A DNA stretch of 37,315 nt from Pseudomonas sp. ACN8 (GTDB lineage Bacteria > Pseudomonadota > Gammaproteobacteria > Pseudomonadales > Pseudomonadaceae): the NCBI RefSeq assembly GCF_002303925.1, contig NZ_MRCS01000059.1, forward strand, positions 1-37,315, read 5' to 3'. This document shows, one piece after another, positions 1-8,044 of this stretch. The first letter of the stretch is position 1. Each line of letters starts with the position of its first letter. The notes beneath the pieces were generated by a model, which saw only the letters and a program-made list of their open reading frames with translations, was not told where the DNA came from and made no database searches. Both the position numbers and the translations under genes were made by a program.

Positions 1-270
1 ACATCCCTGGCGCCTGACTCACCGCCATCGCGAGCAGGCTCACTCCCACATTTTGATCCCCGCCGAACGCAGATCCTGCGGGCGCTGAAAGTCCCTGTGG
101 GAGCGAGCTTGCTCGCGATGAGGCCGCCACAGCCAACATCCCTGGCGCCTGACCCACCGCCATCGCGAGCAGGCTCAGTCCCACATTTTGATCCCCGCCG
201 AACGCAGATCCTGTGGGCGCTGAAAATCCCTGTGAGATCGAGCTTGCTCGCGAAGAACGATGATTCGGTC
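1..270. repeat. Tandem REP-containing repeat, about 135 bp period, cut by window start
   Basis: The stretch beginning ACATCCCTGGCGCCTGAC at 1 recurs at 136 with few changes, so the period is 135 bp and two copies are visible; more may lie to the left. Each copy holds REP cores in opposite orientation (about 27-50, 96-121, 163-185 and 232-258). No gene is supported here. From 260 to the ligD start at 410 I see nothing except the presumed ligD promoter region. Confidence 0.8.
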
Positions 271-409
271 AACCTGCTGAAACTCGCCCTCCGCTCCAAG
301 CCCGTCCGTCCGGGCAATTTCAACACCGATTGAATTATTACGCCGCAGGCCTGCTCTGCTTGATTAGAAGACATTTGCATTCAACGTCCTGGCGCGAAGC
401 AGGTGAGCC

Positions 410-2998
410 ATGCCCCGCAACCTTGTTGACTACAACCGCATGCGTGATTTTTCGGCGACTTCCGAGCCTGCCGCCGACAAGCGTCCACGCAGGAAAACCG
501 CCAGGGATCATGCCTTGCAGTTCTGCATTCAAAAGCATGACGCCTCTCACCTGCATTATGATTTTCGCCTGGAGCTCGAAGGTGCGCTCAAGAGCTGGGC
601 CGTGCCCAAAGGCCCGTCGCTGGATCCGTCGGTCAAGCGTCTGGCGGTGCATGTCGAAGACCATCCGCTGGCGTACGCCACGTTCGAGGGCCGCATTCCC
701 GAGGGACATTACGGCGCCGGCGAGGTGATCGTCTGGGACCGGGGCATCTGGATTCCCCTGGACGATCCGGTGACGGCCTACGCCAAGGGGCGGCTCAAGT
801 TCGAGTTGCAGGGGGAGAAGCTCGGCGGCCTGTGGAACCTGGTGCGTACGCACATGCCGGGCAAGCAGGAACAATGGTTTCTGATCAAGCACCGGGACGG
901 CGCCGCCAGATCGCAAAGTGACTACGACGTGCTCAGCGCCGAGCCGGACAGCGTGCTCAGCAACCGCAGCATCGTCGACAAACCATCAAAAACGGCGGTC
1001 AGGTCCAGGCCCACCCGCAAACCATCAGCCAGCTCACACCAGAAAAAATCATCGCCCCTGACCGGCGCGCGCAAAGCCAGGCTGCCAGCCCTGCTCAAGC
1101 CGGAGCTGGCAACGCTGGTGGAAAAAGTTCCGGATGGCCCGTGGAGCTACGAAATCAAGTTCGATGGCTACCGGATCATGGCCCGCATCGACCACGGCGC
1201 AGTGAAGCTGATCACCCGCAATGGCCACGACTGGACCCACAAACTGTCAGGGCAAGCCCGGGCCCTGGCCGCGCTGGGCCTGGAGTCGGCGTGGCTCGAC
1301 GGTGAGATGGTGGTAACGGACGAACAGGGTGTACCGGACTTTCAGGCGCTGCAAAACGCCTTCGAAGAGGGGCACGGTGACGACATTCTCTACTACCTGT
1401 TCGATTTGCCATACCTCAATGGCGTGGACCTGCGCGAGGTGCCGGTCGAAGAACGTCGGGCCGCGCTGGCGACCGTGCTCAAGGCCAGTGCTGAGCCGTT
1501 GCTGCGCTTCTCCGAGTCGTTTGACGAGGAGCCCCGCGCCTTGCTCGACTCCGCCTGCCAGATGCACATGGAGGGGTTGATCGGCAAGCGCCTGGGGTCG
1601 CCCTATGTCTCTCGGCGCAGCAGCGACTGGATCAAACTCAAATGCCAGAACCGGCAGGAATTCGTCATTGTTGGTTTCACCGAGCCGAAGGGCTCGCGCC
1701 AAGCCTTCGGGGCGTTGCTGCTGGGGCTGCATGACCGCGATGGCGGCCAGTTGCGCTACGCCGGCAAGGTCGGCACCGGGTTCAACGAGGCAACGCTGCG
1801 CAGCCTCCATGAACAGCTCAAGCCGTTGCAAGTGAAAAAGCCGCCGGTGGTCAATCCACCTGGCGGTTCGCTGGCCAGGGATGTGCACTGGCTCCAACCC
1901 AAGCTGTTGGCGGAAGTGGCCTTCGCTGAAATGACCAGGGACGGCTCGGTGCGCCATGCCGTGTTCCATGGCCTGCGCAATGACAAACCGGCCCGAGCCA
2001 TCACCCAGGAGCGCGCGAAAACCGTGAAAACCTCCACTGCGAAAAAAACCGGCACGGCAAGGCCCGCTGCCACGCAAAAGCAAACCGCGCCCGCCCCCTC
2101 ACAAATCGGGCTGGAGCAGGGCAAGGTACGCATCACTCACCCGGACCGGGTGATCGACCCCGGCGGCGGCACCACCAAACTGCAACTGGCGCAGTACTAC
2201 GCCAGTGTCGCCGAGTGGATCCTGCCCGAACTCAAGGATCGTCCGGTGGCGCTGGTACGTGCCCCGGACGGCATCGCCGGCGAGTTGTTCTTCCAGAAGA
2301 ATGCCGAGCACCTGGCGATCCCCGGCATCACCACCCTGGACAAACAACTCACCGGCCAGCCGATGATGCTCATCAACAACGTCGAGGCGCTGGTTGGCGC
2401 GGTACAGATGAGTACCGTGGAACTGCATGCCTGGAATGCGACGTCTGACAAACTCGACAAGCCGGACCGTTTTGTCCTCGACCTTGACCCGGACCCGGCG
2501 CTGCCATGGAAACGCATGGTCGAGGCCACGCAGCTGACGCTGTCGGTGCTGGATGAACTGGGGCTCAAGGCGTTTCTGAAAACCAGCGGCGGCAAGGGCA
2601 TTCATGTGGTGGTGCCGTTGACCCGCAAGCTCGGTTGGGATGAGGTCAAGGACTTCAGCCACGCCATTGTCAGCCATATGGCCAAGTTGTTGCCCGAACG
2701 ATTTTCGGCGGTGTCGGGTCCGAAGAACCGGGTCGGACGGATTTTCATCGATTACCTGCGCAATGGTCTGGGGGCGACCACCATTTGTGCCTACGCCGTA
2801 CGTACCCGCGAGGGGTTACCGGTGTCGATGCCGATCTGGCGCGAAGAGGTGGCCGAACTCAAGGGCGCCAATCAATGGAACCTGCACAACGTGCATGAAC
2901 GTCTGGCGCAAGTCGGGGATGGACCCTGGGCGGACATGCCCAAAATCCGGCAAACGATTACTGCCCAGATGCGGCGGCGGGTGGGGATGAAGAAGTGA
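410..2998 (+). CDS. ligD: Multifunctional DNA ligase D (phosphoesterase-ligase-polymerase)
   Basis: This 862-residue protein has the three-domain order typical of Pseudomonas LigD. Residues about 30-165 form the 3'-phosphoesterase domain, with H43, H49, D51, R53 and H85 matching the known catalytic set of the P. aeruginosa enzyme shifted by one. Residues about 225-530 are the ATP-dependent ligase domain, with the adenylated lysine K250 in EIKFDGYR. After a basic Thr/Ala/Lys linker (about 530-565), residues about 570-845 are the primase-polymerase domain, with metal-binding D690 and D692 in VLDLDPDP. LigD works with Ku in bacterial non-homologous end joining; no ku gene lies in this window. 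The ATG at 410 follows a GCAGGTGAGCC stretch that can serve as a weak ribosome site. The gene is transcribed alone and faces the lipoprotein gene at its 3' end. Confidence 0.95.
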   Translation: MPRNLVDYNRMRDFSATSEPAADKRPRRKTARDHALQFCIQKHDASHLHYDFRLELEGALKSWAVPKGPSLDPSVKRLAVHVEDHPLAYATFEGRIPEGHYGAGEVIVWDRGIWIPLDDPVTAYAKGRLKFELQGEKLGGLWNLVRTHMPGKQEQWFLIKHRDGAARSQSDYDVLSAEPDSVLSNRSIVDKPSKTAVRSRPTRKPSASSHQKKSSPLTGARKARLPALLKPELATLVEKVPDGPWSYEIKFDGYRIMARIDHGAVKLITRNGHDWTHKLSGQARALAALGLESAWLDGEMVVTDEQGVPDFQALQNAFEEGHGDDILYYLFDLPYLNGVDLREVPVEERRAALATVLKASAEPLLRFSESFDEEPRALLDSACQMHMEGLIGKRLGSPYVSRRSSDWIKLKCQNRQEFVIVGFTEPKGSRQAFGALLLGLHDRDGGQLRYAGKVGTGFNEATLRSLHEQLKPLQVKKPPVVNPPGGSLARDVHWLQPKLLAEVAFAEMTRDGSVRHAVFHGLRNDKPARAITQERAKTVKTSTAKKTGTARPAATQKQTAPAPSQIGLEQGKVRITHPDRVIDPGGGTTKLQLAQYYASVAEWILPELKDRPVALVRAPDGIAGELFFQKNAEHLAIPGITTLDKQLTGQPMMLINNVEALVGAVQMSTVELHAWNATSDKLDKPDRFVLDLDPDPALPWKRMVEATQLTLSVLDELGLKAFLKTSGGKGIHVVVPLTRKLGWDEVKDFSHAIVSHMAKLLPERFSAVSGPKNRVGRIFIDYLRNGLGATTICAYAVRTREGLPVSMPIWREEVAELKGANQWNLHNVHERLAQVGDGPWADMPKIRQTITAQMRRRVGMKK

Positions 2999-3010
2999 CT
3001 GGAAGGGGCG

Positions 3011-3040
3011 TGTGGCGAGAGAGCAAGCTCCCTCGCCACA
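3011..3040. terminator. Hairpin between convergent ligD and lipoprotein genes
   Basis: GTGGCGAG (3012-3019) and CTCGCCAC (3032-3039) form a perfect 8-bp stem with a 12-base loop, lying between the two convergent stop codons. There is no clear T-run on either side, so this may be a REP variant acting as a bidirectional transcription barrier and not a classical intrinsic terminator. Confidence 0.5.
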
Positions 3041-3048
3041 AGAGTGTG

Positions 3049-3723
3049 TTACTTGAGGAACGCCTGGAAGTCGGTACCCAGTTTGTCGATCGCCGCCTTG
3101 AAGTCCTTGGCGGTAATCTGCTGGCTTTCGTTTTTCAGTTCGGTGCCGAACACCTTGCGCACCACTTTGGCTACGGTCTGGTTGCTCTTGGCGTCAACGA
3201 ACTCGGCTTCGATGAACAGGGTGGTGTTCTGGTCACGGTGACCGGTGGCAGCCTGGGTTGCCCCGACTACGGCCGCGATGGGAACCACTTCATACCACTT
3301 CATGCCTTCGTTCTCGGCGTTCACCCCGGTGATCGCCGCACGCATGATCAGAGGGCGCGAACCCGCCGGAGCGGATGAGGAAGTGGGTACTACGCGATAC
3401 TTCTGACCCAGGGAGGCCTTGGCCTTGCTGGTCATGTAGTTCTGAATGTCGGCCAGGGTCTGCTGGTTGACCCGTTCATCGGGTTTTGGCGCCGGGTAGA
3501 GCTCCAGTTTGTTGAACACCACGGTGTCATAGGCATTCGGGTTCCACGAAGGGCTGACCCAACGCATCGCGGTACCGCCGCTCGGCGTTTCGACTTCCTG
3601 CAGGTTGTTGTAGTTGGACAGGAAGCCTGAGTATTGCTCCTTCTCCGTCACTTTCGAGGTGCAACCGCCAAGCAGCAGACTGGCCAGCGTGGCGCCGACG
3701 AGCAGTTTTCGGGACAGATTCAT
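3049..3723 (-). CDS. DUF3313-type lipoprotein
   Basis: This is a 224-residue lipoprotein. The chosen ATG at 3723 is preceded by AAGGAG at good spacing; an upstream in-frame ATG at 3777 has no support. The N terminus MNLSRKLLVG is followed by a hydrophobic stretch and a lipobox LLLGGC, so the mature protein should be lipid-anchored at the Cys near residue 21. The remainder matches my memory of the DUF3313 family of Pseudomonas lipoproteins, whose function is unknown. It is the last gene of an operon behind the FadL-like channel (51 bp gap) and the arylsulfatase, which suggests a periplasmic or outer-membrane accessory role in that system. Confidence 0.85.
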   Translation of the reverse strand: MNLSRKLLVGATLASLLLGGCTSKVTEKEQYSGFLSNYNNLQEVETPSGGTAMRWVSPSWNPNAYDTVVFNKLELYPAPKPDERVNQQTLADIQNYMTSKAKASLGQKYRVVPTSSSAPAGSRPLIMRAAITGVNAENEGMKWYEVVPIAAVVGATQAATGHRDQNTTLFIEAEFVDAKSNQTVAKVVRKVFGTELKNESQQITAKDFKAAIDKLGTDFQAFLK

Positions 3724-3773
3724 AGTGGTGTTTACTCCTTGGAAGAAATCGTCGTTCTTTTGTTTACAAGTCA

Positions 3774-5042
3774 TCAAAATCGCCAGGTCATGTTCCCGCT
3801 CAAGGCTTGAATCCAGGCATTGTCGAATTGACCGGAAACTCGATTGCCTGACACGGATTTGGCCTGGTCCACCGGCATGTCGCCGAGCCAGACCATGGCC
3901 CAGCTGACGTTGACATCGGTGTCCTGGTTCAGAGCATAGGTGGCGCCTGTGGCAATGCGCCAGGATTCGTTCATCGGCAGGATCACGCTACGGTTGCTGT
4001 CCGAGACGGCACTGCTGTCGTAGGCCACGCCGAAGTTCCACAACCACTGCTCGGTGGCCTGGTATTGCGCGCCAAGGGAGAGGTGCCAGGTGTCCTTGAA
4101 ACCGGCGTCGATCGTTTTCGATTGCGCTCCAAACGCGGTGGTGTCGACTTCTACGCCGATGTCGCCGAACTCCGACCAGTCCTGCCAGTTGGCCGAGGCC
4201 AGCAGCGCCCATTGCCGGTCCAGTTGCTGGAACAGGCTCAGGGTGACGGTTTGCGGCACCTTGGTGTCGAGTTCGGTGTTGGTGTTGTTGACGCGCTCGA
4301 GCAGTCGACCATCGCCCTTGACGTCGAGCTTGTCTTCGAAGTCCAGGTCGACCTGGCTGGTGTAGGTCAGGCCGATACGCGTGCCGGGTTGCGGGGCGTA
4401 GATCACGCCGACGTTGGCGCCAAAGCCCCAGTCGTTGTCCCGGTACTTGAATTGGCCGTCAGAGCGATCAGTGAAGCCGAAAGGGGAGCGGTCGATGGCG
4501 GTGTCGGCCTTCAACATTCCGTACATGGCCTTGATGCCAAGCCCGACCGACCACTGCTCGTTGAAGCGATACGCCACACTGGGCACCAGCGACAAGCCGA
4601 GCAGGCTGTCGTTCTGCACGAAGTAGCGGCCAGACCAGTCGTTGTCGTAATTGAGCGCCAGGCCGAAGTCACCGTACTGGCCGAACCCGACGCTCCAGTG
4701 CTCGTCCAGTTCATGGCTGATGAAGAAGCTGCCACCGGGAATCGGATCGAGGGCGTTGCCACTGCCGCTGCCCGGGGTGTTGGTGCCGGAGTCGCGGTCG
4801 AAGCTCAGGTCGCCATACAGAACCTGCAAACCGGCGGTGATTTGCGTCCCCGGTAGATAGCTCATGCCTGCGGGGTTGCTGGCGATAGTCGAGGGGCCTT
4901 GGGCACGGGCGGCGGCACCGGCGTTGGCCAGGCCGGCGTTATCGGTGCCGATTTCATAGAGCATGATGCCACCGGCCCAGGCTTGCTGGCAGCACAGGGC
5001 AAGTAGCGCAGAGGCGGGCAGGGTAGTTGTTTTTATTGGCAT
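3774..5042 (-). CDS. FadL/OmpP1/TodX-family outer-membrane transport protein
   Basis: This 422-residue protein starts at the ATG at 5042, preceded by GAGGG. It has a signal peptide ending near QQAWA-GG, then the typical FadL opening with a Gly/Ala-rich segment and the SNPAGMSYL motif (NPA is a FadL hallmark). The rest is made of alternating amphipathic strands ending in the aromatic pair WRF, as expected of an outer-membrane beta barrel. FadL-family proteins move hydrophobic molecules such as fatty acids and aromatic hydrocarbons across the outer membrane. It lies 68 bp downstream of the arylsulfatase, so a hydrophobic sulfate ester or its product is a plausible cargo; that substrate is an inference. 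Confidence 0.88.
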   Translation of the reverse strand: MPIKTTTLPASALLALCCQQAWAGGIMLYEIGTDNAGLANAGAAARAQGPSTIASNPAGMSYLPGTQITAGLQVLYGDLSFDRDSGTNTPGSGSGNALDPIPGGSFFISHELDEHWSVGFGQYGDFGLALNYDNDWSGRYFVQNDSLLGLSLVPSVAYRFNEQWSVGLGIKAMYGMLKADTAIDRSPFGFTDRSDGQFKYRDNDWGFGANVGVIYAPQPGTRIGLTYTSQVDLDFEDKLDVKGDGRLLERVNNTNTELDTKVPQTVTLSLFQQLDRQWALLASANWQDWSEFGDIGVEVDTTAFGAQSKTIDAGFKDTWHLSLGAQYQATEQWLWNFGVAYDSSAVSDSNRSVILPMNESWRIATGATYALNQDTDVNVSWAMVWLGDMPVDQAKSVSGNRVSGQFDNAWIQALSGNMTWRF

Positions 5043-5110
5043 TGAAATCCCTCGGCAATTGTCCATTTCGAATACGGGTGGACTTAACTAGCCACCCGTG
5101 GATTCGGCTG

Positions 5111-6724
5111 TTACTTGGCCATCTCTGCTCGAGCCTTGGCGATCTTGGCTTTAACCGAGTCGAGGTTGAAGCTCGCGCCTTTTTGCATCGGTGGGAACTC
5201 GATTGCCGTTTCCGCCAGTTTGGCCACCTGCTGCTGGACGAACACGAAACGCCAGAACTGGAACTTGAACCAGTCGAAGTACTGTTGCGAACCCTGCGCG
5301 GCCTGGTTTTCCGGCCAGCCCATGCGCTCGAACGGGTCGAGTCGAAGATTGGTCAGGATCGGTACATCCACATCAACTTTAGCCCCCAACCAGCCACCCG
5401 GTTGGTCAATGAAGCGATATTTGTAGTCGTCTATGCGCACTGCACCCAAGGCGCTCTCTCCAAAGTAGAAGATTTCATGCCGGCTCGACGGACCTTTTCC
5501 GGTGATCATTGGAGTTTGATCATAGCCGTCCAGGTGAACTTTGTAGGTGGTGTCGCCCAATTGTTTGCCTTTGAGCAGTTCGGCGGTGATGTTCGGGTTG
5601 CCCGCCGCCGCGACCAGAGTCGGGAACCAGTCCATGCCGGACATGATGCCGTTGGCGACCTGATTGGCCGGCACTTTGCCCGGCCAGCGGATGATTGCTG
5701 GCACCCGGAAGCCACCTTCCATGACCGTGCCCTTGCCCATGGCGAACGGCGTTGTGCCGCCATCGGGCCAGGTGAAGTTTTCCGCTCCATTGTCGGTGGT
5801 GAAAATGACGATGGTGTTGTCGTCCATGCCGTCTTTCTTCAGCTTCGCCAGGACATCGCCGACGATGTCATCGAGCTGCGCCATGCCGGCTTCCTGTTCC
5901 GACCAGCCATTTTGCGAGTTGCGCATGGCCTGGTACTTGTCGGACAGGTGCGTGACGATGTGCATGCGGGTCGGGTTGAGCCAGACGAAGAACGGTTTGT
6001 TGTCCTGCTTGGCCTTGTCGATGAAAGAGAACGCCTTGTCGCGAATCTCCTCGTCGACGGTTTTCATTCGCTCCGGATAGAGCGTGCCGACGTCTTCGAT
6101 TTTCTGCTTGCCGACCTTGCCCCAGCGCGGCATCACGGTCGTATCATCAGTGGTGGAGGCCCAGCTGTGGACCATGTTGCGTGGGCCCACGGTCGCGAGC
6201 AGTTCCTGCGGATAATTGGGGTGTGCCGGATCTTCCATGGCGTCGAGGTGATAGAGGTAGCCGAAGAATTCATCGAAACCATGGACGGTGGGCAGGAACT
6301 GGTTGAGGTCGCCCAAGTGGTTCTTGCCGAACTGGCCGGTGGCATATCCCATGGCCTTGAGTGCGGTTGCGATGGTGACGGCTTCGGCGGGAATCCCCAC
6401 GGGCGAGCCGGCCTGGCCGACGGTGGTCATGCCCGTACGAATCGGCAGTTCGCCGGTGATGAAATTGGCGCGTCCGGCGGTGCAGCTGGCTTCGGCGTAG
6501 TAATCGGTGAAACGCATGCCTTCATTTGCCAGCTGGTCGAGGTTGGGGGTTCTGCCGGCCATCATGCCCTGGTTGTAGACGCCGATATTCGACCAGCCGA
6601 TATCGTCGCCCATGATCACCAGGATGTTGGGGGCTTTGTCGGCCGCCAGGGTCTGGCCGGGAAGCGCCTTTGCAGACAGCAAAAGGGGTATCGCAAACAT
6701 CGTGGATAAGGTTTTCCGGTTCAT
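5111..6724 (-). CDS. Periplasmic arylsulfatase
   Basis: This 537-residue sulfatase starts at the ATG at 6724, preceded by AGGAG; an earlier in-frame start at 6775 would break the signal peptide. A leader ending near QTLAA precedes the alkaline-phosphatase-like fold. The metal-binding pair GDD lies at residues 39-41 and the sulfatase signature CTAGR begins at Cys81, the residue converted to formylglycine. No sulfatase-maturing enzyme is encoded in the window, so maturation must come from elsewhere. The enzyme should hydrolyse organic sulfate esters, releasing sulfate. It heads an operon with a FadL-like channel and a lipoprotein. Expression under sulfur limitation would fit the family, but I see no certain regulatory site in the 148 bp upstream. 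Confidence 0.9.
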   Translation of the reverse strand: MNRKTLSTMFAIPLLLSAKALPGQTLAADKAPNILVIMGDDIGWSNIGVYNQGMMAGRTPNLDQLANEGMRFTDYYAEASCTAGRANFITGELPIRTGMTTVGQAGSPVGIPAEAVTIATALKAMGYATGQFGKNHLGDLNQFLPTVHGFDEFFGYLYHLDAMEDPAHPNYPQELLATVGPRNMVHSWASTTDDTTVMPRWGKVGKQKIEDVGTLYPERMKTVDEEIRDKAFSFIDKAKQDNKPFFVWLNPTRMHIVTHLSDKYQAMRNSQNGWSEQEAGMAQLDDIVGDVLAKLKKDGMDDNTIVIFTTDNGAENFTWPDGGTTPFAMGKGTVMEGGFRVPAIIRWPGKVPANQVANGIMSGMDWFPTLVAAAGNPNITAELLKGKQLGDTTYKVHLDGYDQTPMITGKGPSSRHEIFYFGESALGAVRIDDYKYRFIDQPGGWLGAKVDVDVPILTNLRLDPFERMGWPENQAAQGSQQYFDWFKFQFWRFVFVQQQVAKLAETAIEFPPMQKGASFNLDSVKAKIAKARAEMAK

Positions 6725-6923
6725 GTCGAGCTCCTGCGTACTAGCGTGAGTACATCGAGACGAGCCCCCAACCATCGTTGAAATTCGTGACCCCCGCGAA
6801 GAGCGTAGGTTTGAATTGTGAAATATCCAGTAATGAATAGTCAGAAAGTGAGTGTTTCAGGCACTTTGTTGCGAAATGGCGTTGCGACAATGGCGCCATC
6901 GGTGGGGAAGGCAGACGCTTGTG

Positions 6924-7463
6924 TTACCAGCGAAACATGGGCAGCGGCCGTAGCGGAGAGCGGATGAGCTGCCGGGCTGAAAGCTTCATCAGCATCGAGT
7001 GAAAACCGTGATCGGGAAAGGTCGCCTGCACGGTTTTGATGAAGCTGCGGGGCAAGCCGAAACTCACCAGACCCAGGGACACATCCACCAGATCGGCCTG
7101 GCGGAAGGGTTCGACATTGTCGGCGTAGGCGCCGCGATACCGGCGCAGTTTGTGATGTTCAAGTATCAATGCGCTGACTTCATCCTTCAGTTCCGGACGT
7201 TGCTGGTTGTCCAGGTACTCGGTGGCCAGGGCAATGGACGGCGGCAGGTAGTCGAGGGTGTCATCGGTCCAGATACCCAGGTCATGAAACGCCACCGCGA
7301 TCTGTACGGCGTCCGGGGGCAAGCCTTCGGCACCGCGCAGGGCGCAATGGAAATTCAGCACCCGGTAAATGTGATTGCGGTAGCCCTGGAGGTCGGCACC
7401 GATGGCCAGGGCGAACGAGGTGAGAATCTCGTCGGTGAGGGGGAATTCGAGTAGAGGTTTCAT
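6924..7463 (-). CDS. HD-domain metal-dependent phosphohydrolase-like protein
   Basis: This 179-residue protein has the pattern of an HD domain: H31 in NHIYR, the HD doublet in VAFHDLGIW near residues 59-60, EHHK near residues 102-105, and a later Asp in ADLVD. Such proteins hydrolyse phosphate esters of nucleotides or related compounds, but the substrate cannot be read from sequence. The upstream gene ends in TGATG, so its stop overlaps this start by one base and translation is probably coupled. The pair has no other obvious partner. Its far neighbour is the decarboxylase ldcA, separated by a REP doublet. Confidence 0.75.
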   Translation of the reverse strand: MKPLLEFPLTDEILTSFALAIGADLQGYRNHIYRVLNFHCALRGAEGLPPDAVQIAVAFHDLGIWTDDTLDYLPPSIALATEYLDNQQRPELKDEVSALILEHHKLRRYRGAYADNVEPFRQADLVDVSLGLVSFGLPRSFIKTVQATFPDHGFHSMLMKLSARQLIRSPLRPLPMFRW

Positions 7464-7864
7464 CAGGCGTCACGCAACAGGTCGTTGGCATTGAGCAGTT
7501 CGTAGGCGATTTCCGGGCGCTTCTCCATGGCTCGGCGGATGGCGGCCGGGATGCTGGCGCGGGTCTTGCGGCACAGCCCGGGCAGTTCGCTGATCTGGAT
7601 GCCGATGCCGCGCATGGTGCGCACTTCGTTGAAACCGGGAGCGATGTTCACGCGGATACCCAACTGTTCGAGCATGCGCCGTTGCAGGTGCTCCAGATCG
7701 CTCAGGCTCTGCAGGTTCTCCAGCCGTTCGATCAGGCGTTTTTCTTCGTTGCGGGTCAGAAACAGAATGCGCAGGTCCGCCCCTGGAGTTTCCAGCAACG
7801 GGTCACGCCCGCAGTCGCAGGCGCCGGGCGGGCAGGGTGAGCGGATCGCAGCGGTGGTGGTCAT
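7463..7864 (-). CDS. Small Cys-rich protein of unknown function
   Basis: I do not recognise this 133-residue protein. The ATG at 7864 was chosen over a TTG nine bases upstream; neither has a strong ribosome site. Near the N terminus is the cluster SPCPPGACDCGRDPLL, three Cys within eight residues, which could bind metal. It is followed by a predicted charged helical region (TRNEEKRLIERLENL, EHLQRRMLEQL) that may form a short coiled coil, and then a C-terminal helical segment. There is no signal peptide or membrane segment. Stop and start overlap with the HD-domain gene downstream (TGATG), so the two probably act together. Confidence 0.65.
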   Translation of the reverse strand: MTTTAAIRSPCPPGACDCGRDPLLETPGADLRILFLTRNEEKRLIERLENLQSLSDLEHLQRRMLEQLGIRVNIAPGFNEVRTMRGIGIQISELPGLCRKTRASIPAAIRRAMEKRPEIAYELLNANDLLRDA

Positions 7865-7930
7865 GGGGATCAATCATAGAGCGCTGTGATCGAGTTTGCC
7901 CATAGGGATTTTTGGGGGGATGCAAAGCAA

Positions 7931-8021
7931 TGTGGGAGCGAGCTTGCTCGCGATGGCGTCGTGTCAGGCAACAGCAATGTTGACTGCAAAAACGCTATCG
8001 CGAGCAGGCTCGCTCCCACAG
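7931..8021. repeat. REP doublet (REPIN)
   Basis: Two REP cores in inverted orientation (TGTGGGAGCGAGCTTGCTCG at 7931 and its partner ending at 8021) are separated by about 45 bases. They sit downstream of ldcA and upstream of the small Cys-rich gene and may stop transcription or stabilise 3' ends. Confidence 0.85.
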
Positions 8022-8044
8022 GTGTTGCGGTGAACCAGCGTGAC

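Noticed and set aside
5027..6709. A 560-codon open frame on the plus strand opposite the arylsulfatase
   Set aside because: It is the mirror of the sulfatase gene, whose motifs and ribosome site are clear; the translation has no recognisable domain.
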